A stretch of DNA of 64,000 bases. Origin: Cladosporium sp. IMV 00045. Lineage: Eukaryota > Ascomycota > Dothideomycetes > Cladosporiales > Cladosporiaceae. Of the stretch, positions 50,926 to 60,505 are shown in pieces. The DNA is taken from assembly GCA_001931905.2 (NCBI GenBank), contig MSJI02000360.1, positions 19,425-83,424 on the forward strand, given 5' to 3'. How positions within the stretch are numbered: position 1 is the stretch's first letter; every line of letters starts with the position of its first letter. The notes under the pieces were generated by a model. The model had not been told where the DNA came from and made no database searches. It worked only from the letters and a program-made list of their open reading frames with translations. A program made the translations under genes and the position numbers.

Positions 50926-53085
50926 TCACCACCGTCCACCCGCCATGCCTTCTTCAGCAGCCTTGCCGCTGACATACCTCCTGCGACTGCCGTTCTCGGG
51001 AACGTAGAGTCCTTCGTCCGCAATGTCCGCGCCCGTTCGACTGATGACTCTTCCTCCGTTGTAAGGCGAGTGCTTTGGAGGAGAAGGGGGGACATCAGCC
51101 TGGAGCCCGTAACCTTTCCTGTATGGACCGGGAGAGATCTGCGGCTCTTGAGGGAGCTGGGAGTACGCTTCGTGCTGACGGATGCCACGAGTCGCCGATG
51201 CGAGATCGCCGTACTGCTTGCCTCTGGGCGCGCCGACGGATTTGAAATTGGGGCTCTCCAGGAATTGCGTTTTGGCTTTTTGGGTGTTGGCGGTGCGGAG
51301 GCTGGATGCGGACTCGGAGTAGACGCTCGATCCGGCGAACTGGCTTGACTGGGCGGAGGCGTTGGTGTGAGAGCGGTTGACTGCGTTTTCATTGAGAGGC
51401 TGGCGCTCTTCGTTCCCGGTGATGGTTTCATTGTCATCTTGATCGTCTGCGTCGGGGTATTTCTCGTAGTTGTGGTGGCTCACGTCCTGGAAGCTGTCGT
51501 GGCGAGGCGGACTTTGAAGGGCGATATCGTCGTTCGGCGGGGTGGGCGGGTTCATGCGCAGAGGCTGTGGCATGAACTGAGCTTCGTGATTCGGAGGCAG
51601 AGGAGAGAGGATTGGCGAGAACCTTGCTGCGCGTTCAGGCTCGGGAGAAGAGACGGGCGATGGACGAGAGAAATTTGGCGTGCGGCGATGGGTTGGCGTG
51701 GGCGGTGCTGGAACGACGAAGTTCTCGTCCCTCAGAGGTACCGTTGGCTCATCGTATACGAACCAATTATCGTTCAGTAGAGACTCCTTCTGCTGGGACT
51801 CAGTGTGTGCATGAGTCCTCGCGTATTGGGGCTGCTGATCGACCATGTCACGAACAGAGACGGAAGATCCAGGACGAGGAGAGTGAGATCGCTGTTGAGA
51901 GGTGTGTGGAGGAACCGCTGGGGCCGAAGCGAGTGAGCCAACGAAGGAGAACGAGTCGCAGTCCCGCTTCTCTTGTGTCGCGGAAGCCGGGCGATCACTC
52001 TGTGCAAAAGATCCTCGAGTGTCACGGATGTTATGGGGTTGCTGGAATGATTGCCGATCTTCAGTCTGCTGGCGGGCCAATTGTGCTGAGCGAGGGTTGT
52101 GAGGCGAGAAGTTGTTGTCCGAGCCAATCCTGCTGTGGCGGAAGTCGATAGTGCGGTCGTCGTGGCTGCTCTTGGAGAAACGCTGGTCGTTGACGTTGAG
52201 GGTACTACCACTCATGTAGCCTGGCTTCTGCATCATTGACATGGCCGATGCATCAGAGTTCTTGTACTGGTGCTTCCTGCTGGTCAGATTGTCCTCGAGT
52301 GGGTTCAGGTCGGGCGGATAGGCCGAGATCTTCCGGAAGATGATGGCCAGATATGCTCCGATTCCAATGCTGACGAGATGAAGAAATCCCACGACCGCCG
52401 AGATGATGAAGGTGGCAAATAATAGCGGGTTGGTACTGGACTCGTCCTTGTTGAAGATGTTTGTCCACCGACTCTCCGAGTTGGGATCGGCGACCCAGTT
52501 CTGATGACCAAACCAAGAGGTGTAGACGTAGAAGGGAATCAGACCGCCGTCCATCATCATGCCGAAGATGTGGTAACTTGAGCTAGAAGCGGGTGTACGA
52601 TGTTGGGGAGGGTAGGCCAGGTGGTAAACGCCGTAAGACGTGATGATCATGTCCCAAGCAGGCTGCATTCCTGTCAGTATCTGCTTTCGTCTGTCGTACT
52701 TTTGTTCACTTACGGGCACTCTCATAATCCAGCCTTGCGCGGTTTCCGTATTCCTGACGAAAATGACACAGAGCAAGCAGCCAATGGCGCCCAATACTTG
52801 AGCGATCCTGAATCCAAACTGTACCCATCTCATTGCAACCACTTTTTTCTTGGTGTTTGCCGGCATCGGGTCTCGTGCGGGCTGTGGCGTGACGACCATG
52901 AAGCTGTCAGGGTGCTTGTTGAAATCGATCAAGGGGCCCTCCTTCTTCGGTTTGGACATGGTGCTTTCGGCGGCAGAAATCCATGATGCTCGTGTGACCG
53001 CCTTAGGGTCGAAATCAGAGTATGGATATGCAATTTGGCGGCGAGAGGGCGGGTCGTAGAGGTAGGGTTGGTCGACGCCACCCAT
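50926..53085 (-). CDS. MARVEL-like four-helix membrane protein with long cytosolic tail
   Basis: ATG at 53085 (MGGVDQPYLYDPPSRRQ). Four membrane segments: RIAQVLGAIGCLLCVIFV; PAWDMIITSYGVYHLAY; HIFGMMMDGGLIPFYVYTSW; LLFATFIISAVVGFLHLVSI plus GIGAYLAIIF. These are followed by about 400 Ser/Pro/Gln/Arg-rich residues with phospho-site-like stretches. A 51-nt GTAAGT..CAG segment with a CTGAC branch site lies after the first helix (complement of about 52663-52713). It is a multiple of three and stop-free, so it hides in the ORF but is almost surely an intron; splicing gives about 702 residues. The layout fits fungal MARVEL/SUR7-like cortical proteins, but no Claudin-like Cys motif was identified. 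Function unknown. Confidence 0.8.
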   Translation of the reverse strand: MGGVDQPYLYDPPSRRQIAYPYSDFDPKAVTRASWISAAESTMSKPKKEGPLIDFNKHPDSFMVVTPQPARDPMPANTKKKVVAMRWVQFGFRIAQVLGAIGCLLCVIFVRNTETAQGWIMRVPVSEQKYDRRKQILTGMQPAWDMIITSYGVYHLAYPPQHRTPASSSSYHIFGMMMDGGLIPFYVYTSWFGHQNWVADPNSESRWTNIFNKDESSTNPLLFATFIISAVVGFLHLVSIGIGAYLAIIFRKISAYPPDLNPLEDNLTSRKHQYKNSDASAMSMMQKPGYMSGSTLNVNDQRFSKSSHDDRTIDFRHSRIGSDNNFSPHNPRSAQLARQQTEDRQSFQQPHNIRDTRGSFAQSDRPASATQEKRDCDSFSFVGSLASAPAVPPHTSQQRSHSPRPGSSVSVRDMVDQQPQYARTHAHTESQQKESLLNDNWFVYDEPTVPLRDENFVVPAPPTPTHRRTPNFSRPSPVSSPEPERAARFSPILSPLPPNHEAQFMPQPLRMNPPTPPNDDIALQSPPRHDSFQDVSHHNYEKYPDADDQDDNETITGNEERQPLNENAVNRSHTNASAQSSQFAGSSVYSESASSLRTANTQKAKTQFLESPNFKSVGAPRGKQYGDLASATRGIRQHEAYSQLPQEPQISPGPYRKGYGLQADVPPSPPKHSPYNGGRVISRTGADIADEGLYVPENGSRRRYVSGKAAEEGMAGGRW

Positions 53086-53470
53086 TGTAGGCGAATACAG
53101 GCAGCGATGGACGAATGTGATAACGACGAATGTGAACAAGACGAGAGGAATGTGAGTAAGATTGGTCGTCGTCCCACGGTATGAGACGGCGACCGTTGCG
53201 GGCAATTGGGTCTTACAGTATCCATGTGAACGACGTCGTTGTTGACGGTTCGTCGGTTGTCAAGGCAACTCCAATGGGGGAAAATGGGGAGCGTTGGAGG
53301 GCTGAATTTAGTTAGTTTTCAATGAAATCCGCCTAAATCCAGCCGGTGGCGTTTCCGAAGCCGGCACCGCCGGCCGCTAGAAAGTGATGCCATCTCGCAT
53401 CTGATAATGACTTGTTTGACGTTCGATCTTCGGCCTCGTCTTCACGGAACCCCCGTCCAAGAATCAAGAG
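53086..53470. promoter_or_regulatory. Divergent promoter of the MARVEL-like gene and ARH1
   Basis: 385 bp between start codons of opposite genes. A hydrophobic frame continues upstream of the minus-strand ATG to a TTG at 53205 but has no ATG, so it is treated as leader. Confidence 0.45.
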
Positions 53471-55138
53471 ATGAACATCATCAGGCGAGCACCATATGTG
53501 TGCAGCGGATGTCGCAGCAGCTATGCGCCTCGGCGTATCAGCTCCCTGTACGGTATCCAGCGGTACAGCACCACGACTGACCGTCGGCCTATGCGCCTCG
53601 CGGTAATCGGATCTGGACCAGCAGGCTATTACACTGCCTACCGGATCATGAAGAAGATGCCAGAGGCTTACGTCGACATGTTCGAGGCACTCCCAGTGCC
53701 ATATGGTCTGGTGCGATTCGGCGTGGCGCCAGACCACCCTGAAGTAAAGGTAGGTCGACTTGCTACCTGCCAATAAGTGGGTAGGACTGATCGCTCATAG
53801 TCCGTCTAGAAAAGCTCAGAAAACCTCGACGACGTGGCCAAATGGCCAAATTTCAACTTTGTCGGCAATGTTTCCATCGGAGACGCGCCTGGACGGCTAC
53901 CATTGAGAACGATCGCAGAAAACTACGATGGAATGCTCTTTGCGTATGGAGCCTCAAGAGATAAGAAGCTCGGAGTACCTGGCGAAGATTTGAACGGTGT
54001 AGTCTCTGCGAGATCTTTTGTGGGCTGGTACAATGGGCTGCCCGAGTACGAGCATCTCAACCCGGATCTTCAGTCGGGAGACACTGCGGTTATCATCGGA
54101 CAAGGAAATGTTGCATTGGATGTCGCACGCATTCTGTTGGCTCCGTTGAGTGTTCTACGAGAGACTGACATCTCCGAACAAGCAATTGAAGCCCTGAGCA
54201 AGAGTCGCGTGACAGACGTCAAGGTCATTGGCCGCCGCGGACCCCTTCAAGCACCGTATACAATCAAGGAGCTTCGTGAACTGCTGCATCTGCCTGGCGT
54301 CGGCTTTGTACCGCCTCCAGAAGGATGGGATAATTTAATCGGAATCAATCGCAAAGAGCTCCCCCGACAACTCAAGCGCATCGCTGAGCTGTTAGAGAAG
54401 GGCTCCAAGACCCCGATGGACCAGGCGCAGAAAGCGTGGCAGCTCGGATATCTGCGCTCTCCTGCAGAGTTTCTATCCACAGACGGCAAAAATCTGAGCG
54501 CTGTTGGCTTCGAGAGGACGGAATACGTCGAAGACCCTGTGTCTGTTCTTCCTAAGGATGAAGGCCCGGCCCTTTCTGGACCACCAGCAGCGATGAACGC
54601 GATTCGCAATCTGAGAGTCCGCAACACCGGCAACAAAGCAAAGATTGACGCTTCGCTGGCCTTCCGCTCTGTAGGATATCAAAGTGAGCCTTTGCATGGC
54701 TTCGAGGAAGTGGGTATTCCGTTTGACCAGAAGCTCGGTATCATCCCCAACGACATGCACGGTCGTGTCATTGCACCTGATCGCGGCCCTGTTGCTGGTC
54801 TGACGGCGGGTCACGTTCCGGGTATGTACTGCGCCGGCTGGGTTAAGCGTGGCCCCACTGGTGTCATTGCTAGCACCATGGACGATGCGTTCCACTCTGC
54901 GGACATCATCATGAAGGACTGGGAGGACAAGGTCAAGTTTAGTGAGATCGGCGACGGGAATTCCAGAGGCGGTTGGGACGTCGTCAAGAAGGAGATCGAG
55001 AAGAGAGGCATCCGCAGTGTCAGCTGGGCTGACTGGGAGAAGATCGATGCAGAGGAGCGTAGGAGAGGCAAGGAAAGAGGAAAGGTGCGTGAGAAGATTA
55101 GAGGCGTGGAGGAAATGCTGAAGATCCTCGATTCGTGA
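53471..55138 (+). CDS. ARH1: Adrenodoxin (ferredoxin) reductase, mitochondrial
   Basis: Two exons, 53471-53749 and 53810-55138 (60-nt intron), 535 residues. The N-terminus (MNIIRRAPYVCSGCRSSYAP) is Arg/Ser-rich, a matrix presequence. FAD-binding RLAVIGSGPAGYYTAYRI; family signature LPVPYGLVRFGVAPDHPEVK; FNFVGNVSIG; NADP-binding AVIIGQGNVALDVARILL; VKVIGRRGPLQAPYTIKELR; C-terminal FAD contact GMYCAGWVKRGPTGVIAST. It passes electrons from NADPH to the ferredoxin Yah1 for Fe-S cluster and haem A synthesis, essential in yeast. All motifs are intact. Confidence 0.96.
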
Positions 55139-55623
55139 GCGAGTTGCCGTGTATTATACAATATACTACATACATCTTGTACAGATACACCTCAAACCGA
55201 AGACATAGACACAGTTATTGTGTTTTTGATTGGCTTGCAAAATTATCAGTCACGAGTATAAGGCGGATCTCCAACATGCAAATTCACCGTCAATGATTCG
55301 ATATCACTGATCTGAGTGGGCTAACGATCATCAATCGACTGTATCTACCTGTTTGCTATCATTCAACGAAGAATTGATTTAAGCGAACCTCACAGACACT
55401 AGGCAATAGATATAGCCAGGAGCCAATCAGAATAGCGCAAAACCGAGAGCGATGCTGACGCATACGAAACGAAGTTAAGCTTCGCTTCTCCTTCAGCTGA
55501 AGCTCCAAGCGACGACCTCGTACGAGAGTAATTAAAGGCAGTAGACCCCCCTCTTGCGAAAAGGTAATTACTCTGTTGAGAGCAAAACATTCCATTAATT
55601 GTCTTCTCTATTATTGAGCAGAC
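55139..55623. other. Intergenic
   Basis: AT-rich region between ARH1 and the P450 gene on the same strand. No feature recognised. Confidence 0.5.
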
Positions 55624-57501
55624 ATGCCTTCCCTTTTCCTCGTCATTGCAGGGCTTCTGGCCCTGTATTTCGTCAGATTCCCATACAATTTGGTCCGAAA
55701 CTACATTACTGCTCGCAAGACAGGTCTGCCAATTGTAGTTGTACCGATAGATCAGAATCACTTCATTTGGATGGTGATTTCTGTGCCGTTGCGGCCTTTA
55801 CTGAAGGTGGGTTGCACTGGACTTGCTTCGACAGCATCTAGAGGCAACATCACGCATTGATACTGTACACAATTCATGGCGGCTGACATTCGCTTTCAGA
55901 AAGTCCTTCCGGATTCGATCTACAAACGACTGGCTATTACGATCTACGGCTGGGAGTTCCACGAAAAGCTTAGACCTTTCGAAGAGTACGGCAAGCCTCA
56001 AGGCAACGAGAAAATGTTCTTTCTCGTCACATGCGGCCAGGCAGAAATCAACACATGCGACCGCGAGATTGCAACTGAGATCACTCGTCGGCCTCGCGAG
56101 TTCCGGCAGCCAGCACTCAATGCTCTATTCATGGGCCAATTTGGCCGCAATATCATCACAGACAATGACGAAAAGTGGGCTAAGCAACGCAAGGTCGTGG
56201 CCAGCGTGGTCAACGAGCGCATCTCGAAAGAAGTGTTTGGTGAGAGCGCTCGACAGACCGATGGATTGCTCGCTGAGGTCTACGATGACGCTGATGGCGG
56301 CACATCTGACACTAATCAACTGTTCGACATGATGAAGAAGATCACGATCAATGTGCTCTCTGGTGCAGGCATGGGCAACAGCGTGGAATGGAAGAGCAGC
56401 GAAAAAGACAAACCCCGCGAGGGTTACAAGATGACCTACATCGAAGCCTGCAAAATGGTCATGGATGCTGTTGTTGGTCCGATTATCCTGCCGCTGTCGC
56501 TCATGGACAATTGGCCGAAGTTTCTGCCGGGCCATGGTTACTTGAAGAGTCTCGGCAATGCTATGAGAGAGTTCCCGGCACACACTAAGCATCTGATCGA
56601 GCAAGAAAGACAACGTGCTAGTGTACACGGTGGTGGGGCGAAAAGCAACATAATGAGCCAGCTGCTGCAAGCTTCAGAGGGAGATGCAAAAGCCGGCAAG
56701 GCGCTTTCTGAGGAAGAAATGCTTGGAAACCTTTTCATTTTCACCGCAGCTGGCTTCGATACAACTGCTAACACACTTTCGTATGCCCTGGTTCTCCTCT
56801 GCCGCTACCCGAAGTGGCAAGAATGGGTACATGAGGAAATTGACAGTCTCATCATCCCCTCGGGTTCGGGTGAACCCGTCGACTATGTCGCAATCTTCCC
56901 CAAAGTTGTGCGCATCATGGCTGTCATGTTCGAGACGCTTCGATTGTATGTTCCCGTCATACATCTCGCCAAAGAAACATCTGCGCCACACGTGATTGAA
57001 ACGAGCAAGGGAACGTACAAGATTCCTGCAAACTGCACAACCTACGTCGACACCGTTGCCGTGCATCTCGACTCCAGTATTTGGAGAGACCTCAACCAGA
57101 CTACAACGGACGACTCTTACAGTGATAGCAAGCCTGATGAATATCATTTCCGCCCCACTCGCTGGGTAAATCCGGCAGGCTCCCAAGCCACGTTCTTCCA
57201 ACCACCCAAGGGAGCATTCTTGCCTTGGTCTGCAGGCCCTCGTGTCTGTCCGGGTCAGAAGATGGCACAGGTGGAATTCACCTCGATCTTTCTAACTTTG
57301 TTCCGGAGACACCGCATTGAAGCTGTGCCTTTGGCGATTGATGGCCGCGAAGAGAGCCGGGCAGAGCTCGATGGCAGACTGGACGAATTGATGAAAGATT
57401 CCATCAGCATTTTGACTTTGCAAATGCAGGGTGTGTACGGCGTCAGCGAGAATAAGGTCGACGAGAAAGGATTGAAGATTCGCTTTAGTAGGAGGAGATA
57501 G
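55624..57501 (+). CDS. Cytochrome P450 monooxygenase, family unassigned
   Basis: Two exons, 55624-55806 and 55900-57501 (93-nt intron), 594 residues. N-terminal membrane anchor SLFLVIAGLLALYFVRFPYN (ER). I-helix oxygen-activation motif FIFTAAGFDTTANTLSYALV (AGFDTT); K-helix ETLRL (FETLRLYVPV); PERF-like FRPTRW; haem loop LPWSAGPRVCPGQKMAQVEF with the axial Cys. This is a normal class II microsomal P450, in contrast to the soluble, CYP55-type copy at 6.2-10.9 kb, and unrelated to it beyond the superfamily. The acidic insert before the haem loop (TTTDDSYSDSKPDE) is longer than usual. Neighbours show no biosynthetic cluster, so the substrate is open. Confidence 0.93.
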
Positions 57502-57636
57502 CTCCCTTCGTAGTGGACGATGTATCAATGGTCAGCATCGTAGCTTCTGGTATATAAATGGTTTCCTCATGCTCAAACTCCACCCGTGTTTCTTGCCCTC
57601 GACTCGTCCTTCCTCACAGGCGCTACAGACAACATT

Positions 57637-58725
57637 ATGGCAGAAGCGTTCGACTCAGAAGACGAAGATGCAAGTGCGCATGAGTTGACGGAGCTGGAGC
57701 TGCAACAAATATACGACAACATCATGGGTGCGCCTGCAGGACCGAAGCTTCTTCTCCACACTTCCAGAGTCGCGGCCTGCCATCATCCCTTCGTGAGACC
57801 AACACCACGAGCAAGACGACTATCAAACACAAACACAAATAACTGGTATCGGCAATTCGAGCAAAGCACTCCACACGTATTCCAATTCTTCAGCATAGGT
57901 TACGATCGCGCCCTCGATCCCTGGCGAGCTTTCGAGGAACGCCGGCCGTCCATCATGGCCTGGCTCTTCTCCCTCATCAACAAGATATGGATGACAGTTA
58001 CCACGTGTATTGTCGGAGTAGTCTTTGTGCTACCGCTGTTCACCCTGGCATGCATCACCACAACCGCCGCGACCGTGTTCTTGTTCATCCTGATCATCGC
58101 CAAATGCATAAGCGACGGCTCTCATCGACTCACGCAGTGGTGGTTCAGCGGCGACGACTCAAGACTAGAATGGGTCCCTGTCAGCCGCGCACGAAACAAC
58201 ACCGTTGCTCAGAACAATGGGGTTCGACTTTCGCGTCACGGCTCAGGAGCCGGCTCGCAGTCCTCCAACGGCACACCAAGCCGCTCCAACCGCTCAAACA
58301 GCGACGCTAGCCTCTCCAGCATGCCCAACCCTAACCGCGACTACGAAGGCGTGGGCGGGTGGAAGACGGACCTCAACGAAACCGACCAGGCCATTTTCAT
58401 GAACATGAACAGCAACAGCGGGCTGGAGTTGGGCTCGCCTTCGCGCCGTCGACGCTCCTTCGGAGCCAGCTCGGTCATCAGCAGTGGTTTCAACTCGCCG
58501 GAACTCATCAACACGCCTCTGTACGGACGCAGCAATGCTTCTGGCTCGCTGCGCAGGATGTCTGGGACGGGTAGCCCGCAGAGCTACTTCTCCGTTCCGG
58601 TCGGAGGGAGCATGGTCAATATTAATTCACGCAGGAGCAGTAGGGTGTTGCTTAACAATGAGAGAGTGAGAGTTGAAAAGGAGAATGGATCTGATGCGAC
58701 GGAAGATGAGACTGCTGTGGCTTGA
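57637..58725 (+). CDS. Membrane protein of unknown function with hydrophobic hairpin
   Basis: Intronless, 362 residues, ATG at 57637. Acidic N-terminus (MAEAFDSEDEDASAHELTEL), then a roughly 50-residue hydrophobic stretch at about 110-160 (MAWLFSLINKIWMTVTTCIV and GVVFVLPLFTLACITTTAAT with VFLFILIIAK) that could form two helices or a membrane hairpin. The remainder is disordered, Ser/Asn/Arg-rich. Hairpins of this kind occur in lipid-droplet and ER-shaping proteins, but I have no motif to decide. Confidence 0.75.
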   Translation: MAEAFDSEDEDASAHELTELELQQIYDNIMGAPAGPKLLLHTSRVAACHHPFVRPTPRARRLSNTNTNNWYRQFEQSTPHVFQFFSIGYDRALDPWRAFEERRPSIMAWLFSLINKIWMTVTTCIVGVVFVLPLFTLACITTTAATVFLFILIIAKCISDGSHRLTQWWFSGDDSRLEWVPVSRARNNTVAQNNGVRLSRHGSGAGSQSSNGTPSRSNRSNSDASLSSMPNPNRDYEGVGGWKTDLNETDQAIFMNMNSNSGLELGSPSRRRRSFGASSVISSGFNSPELINTPLYGRSNASGSLRRMSGTGSPQSYFSVPVGGSMVNINSRRSSRVLLNNERVRVEKENGSDATEDETAVA

Positions 58726-58868
58726 GATAGATTGTTTCTTTGTTTCTATTCTGATTCTGGTCGTGAATTGGTCAAGAGACTGTATTGTTACACTACGAGT
58801 ATGAGCATCGCTAAGCAGGGTATCCAGCACCAGATAGCTTTCGATGACTGCTTTTTCACGTTCGTCAA

Positions 58869-59813
58869 TCATGTCCAAAAGAGAGAAGGCCTTCTGAAGC
58901 GAAGGTTGTATGTCGGATGTATCATTTTTTCCTCACCTTCGAGACCGCATTGGGGCACCTCGGTATCTTTCGCAGGTCCACGAGGAATCACCAGGATTCC
59001 TTCAGAGGTGATATTCTGCGGTGCGGAGGGAAGAATGTAAGGCGATACCCAAAGACTTTGATCGTGGAAGTCCACAGGGAAGAGCGGAGCTTCCACAGGC
59101 TTGATGACATCGACGGTAGTTGAATGCGCCCAAAGACCAGTTTCACCGGTCAAGACAGTCGTCTTGGGGGTTGTAGGTTTTTCCTGCTCGAGACCAACCG
59201 GACCTGCCTGGTTGATGGTTTGGAGCACTGAATCATCGTTTGACACATCTCGGACCACGAATCCCGACTCAGCTGGTTCAATTGAGATAGGGAATGCACC
59301 AGGCATTGTCAGGGTGAATTCTGGAATAGACGCAGGTCCAGAAGAAGCGTCGAAGCGCAGAGCGCATGTATCACCGGAGCAGGTGATTGATAGTCCTGGC
59401 GTGGTTCCCTCCGTGGACTTTCCAACACTGTCAACTTTGCTTGTGTTTTCAAGCACGGCAATCATCCAGCTGGTCAATATCGCGAGCACGAGGCAGACAA
59501 GAGCGAGAAAAAACATCGTGGTAAGAGTCGCTTGGTCAGTTGTTTTCAATGTTCCTGTTCCTCGTTGGATATTGCTTGGGGATTCTTGCCTCGACCACCA
59601 TGTAATGCCCACATTATTCGGTACTTTATACCCAGCCGTAGGTGCTAAGCACAAAGTCATTATCGCGAGCGACTGGCTGATCTCGTTGTAGACAAAGAAC
59701 AATTCTGGATTGTGCCAGAACAAAGAAACGTTCATAAGAGCATTGTGAAGTGCCGTACATCTCCTGGTCACTATCGCTTTGGTTTGTCCTGTAGCCTTGA
59801 GATTCCAAGCCAT
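58869..59813 (-). CDS. Hypothetical protein with one or two membrane segments
   Basis: Intronless frame of 314 residues, ATG at 59813. One clear TM segment (TMFFLALVCLVLAILTSWMI) near residues 99-120 and a weaker one at about 41-62. The C-terminal part is Thr/Pro/Ser-rich with Cys pair (ITCSGDTCALRF), suggestive of an extracytosolic domain. More coding sequence could lie upstream via an intron: 59814-60022 stays partly open and hydrophobic. No known family. It converges with 57637-58725. Confidence 0.5.
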   Translation of the reverse strand: MAWNLKATGQTKAIVTRRCTALHNALMNVSLFWHNPELFFVYNEISQSLAIMTLCLAPTAGYKVPNNVGITWWSRQESPSNIQRGTGTLKTTDQATLTTMFFLALVCLVLAILTSWMIAVLENTSKVDSVGKSTEGTTPGLSITCSGDTCALRFDASSGPASIPEFTLTMPGAFPISIEPAESGFVVRDVSNDDSVLQTINQAGPVGLEQEKPTTPKTTVLTGETGLWAHSTTVDVIKPVEAPLFPVDFHDQSLWVSPYILPSAPQNITSEGILVIPRGPAKDTEVPQCGLEGEEKMIHPTYNLRFRRPSLFWT

Positions 59814-60505
59814 CCGAGCATTCGTTTACAGACAGTGAATGGGAGGATCACCCTTGACAGTGTTCTCGCAGTCAGTGGTGCATCCGTTTTCGTCAACGAT
59901 GTCCAGATTGTGATACCGTGATTATGAGAGATTTCCCTTGAGATGAGGACACAGCACCCGACAATAGCCGTACATAGGTTCGGTCCAGCTTTCCAGTTAT
60001 CACACACCTGAAGAGCATGCATCTCCTAGCGCATGGTATGATGCACATCGCTGGAGAGAATGCTGTACACTCTGAGATCAATAAAACCACAGGCGACAAA
60101 TCGTTCCTAGAATATAGGAATATTGTGCAATGCAGTTTCTCAATTTCTTGAGCATGTATAATCAATAAGAATGTGGAATACAAGTGATGCGCTGAGAGCG
60201 TGTGAAGTGTTCATTGTTTCTATCGACATAGGCTGTGTTGCTCTGTTTTTGAGACGTCACTTCCCTCCGCGGGTCTGATGTCATCTTCAGCCTGGATTCA
60301 TCTGTTCTCAAAGACAATCCCGCATATCACAAGACATATATCAAGTCGCTCGTTGATACTCTCCAAAATGGCGCAGATCACTTCTTGAGATCTGCTTTCC
60401 CTACATAGTATATCATTCGTGGAAATCACGACACGAAGGTCACAGCCAGCCACTAAAAGACAAACCAACAAAGTCTCACGCCGACTCCCACTTCCCATCG
60501 ACAAC
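59814..60505. other. Intergenic
   Basis: Divergent region upstream of the PTEN-like gene. It may contain a further 5' exon of the minus-strand hypothetical gene; otherwise nothing seen. Confidence 0.45.
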
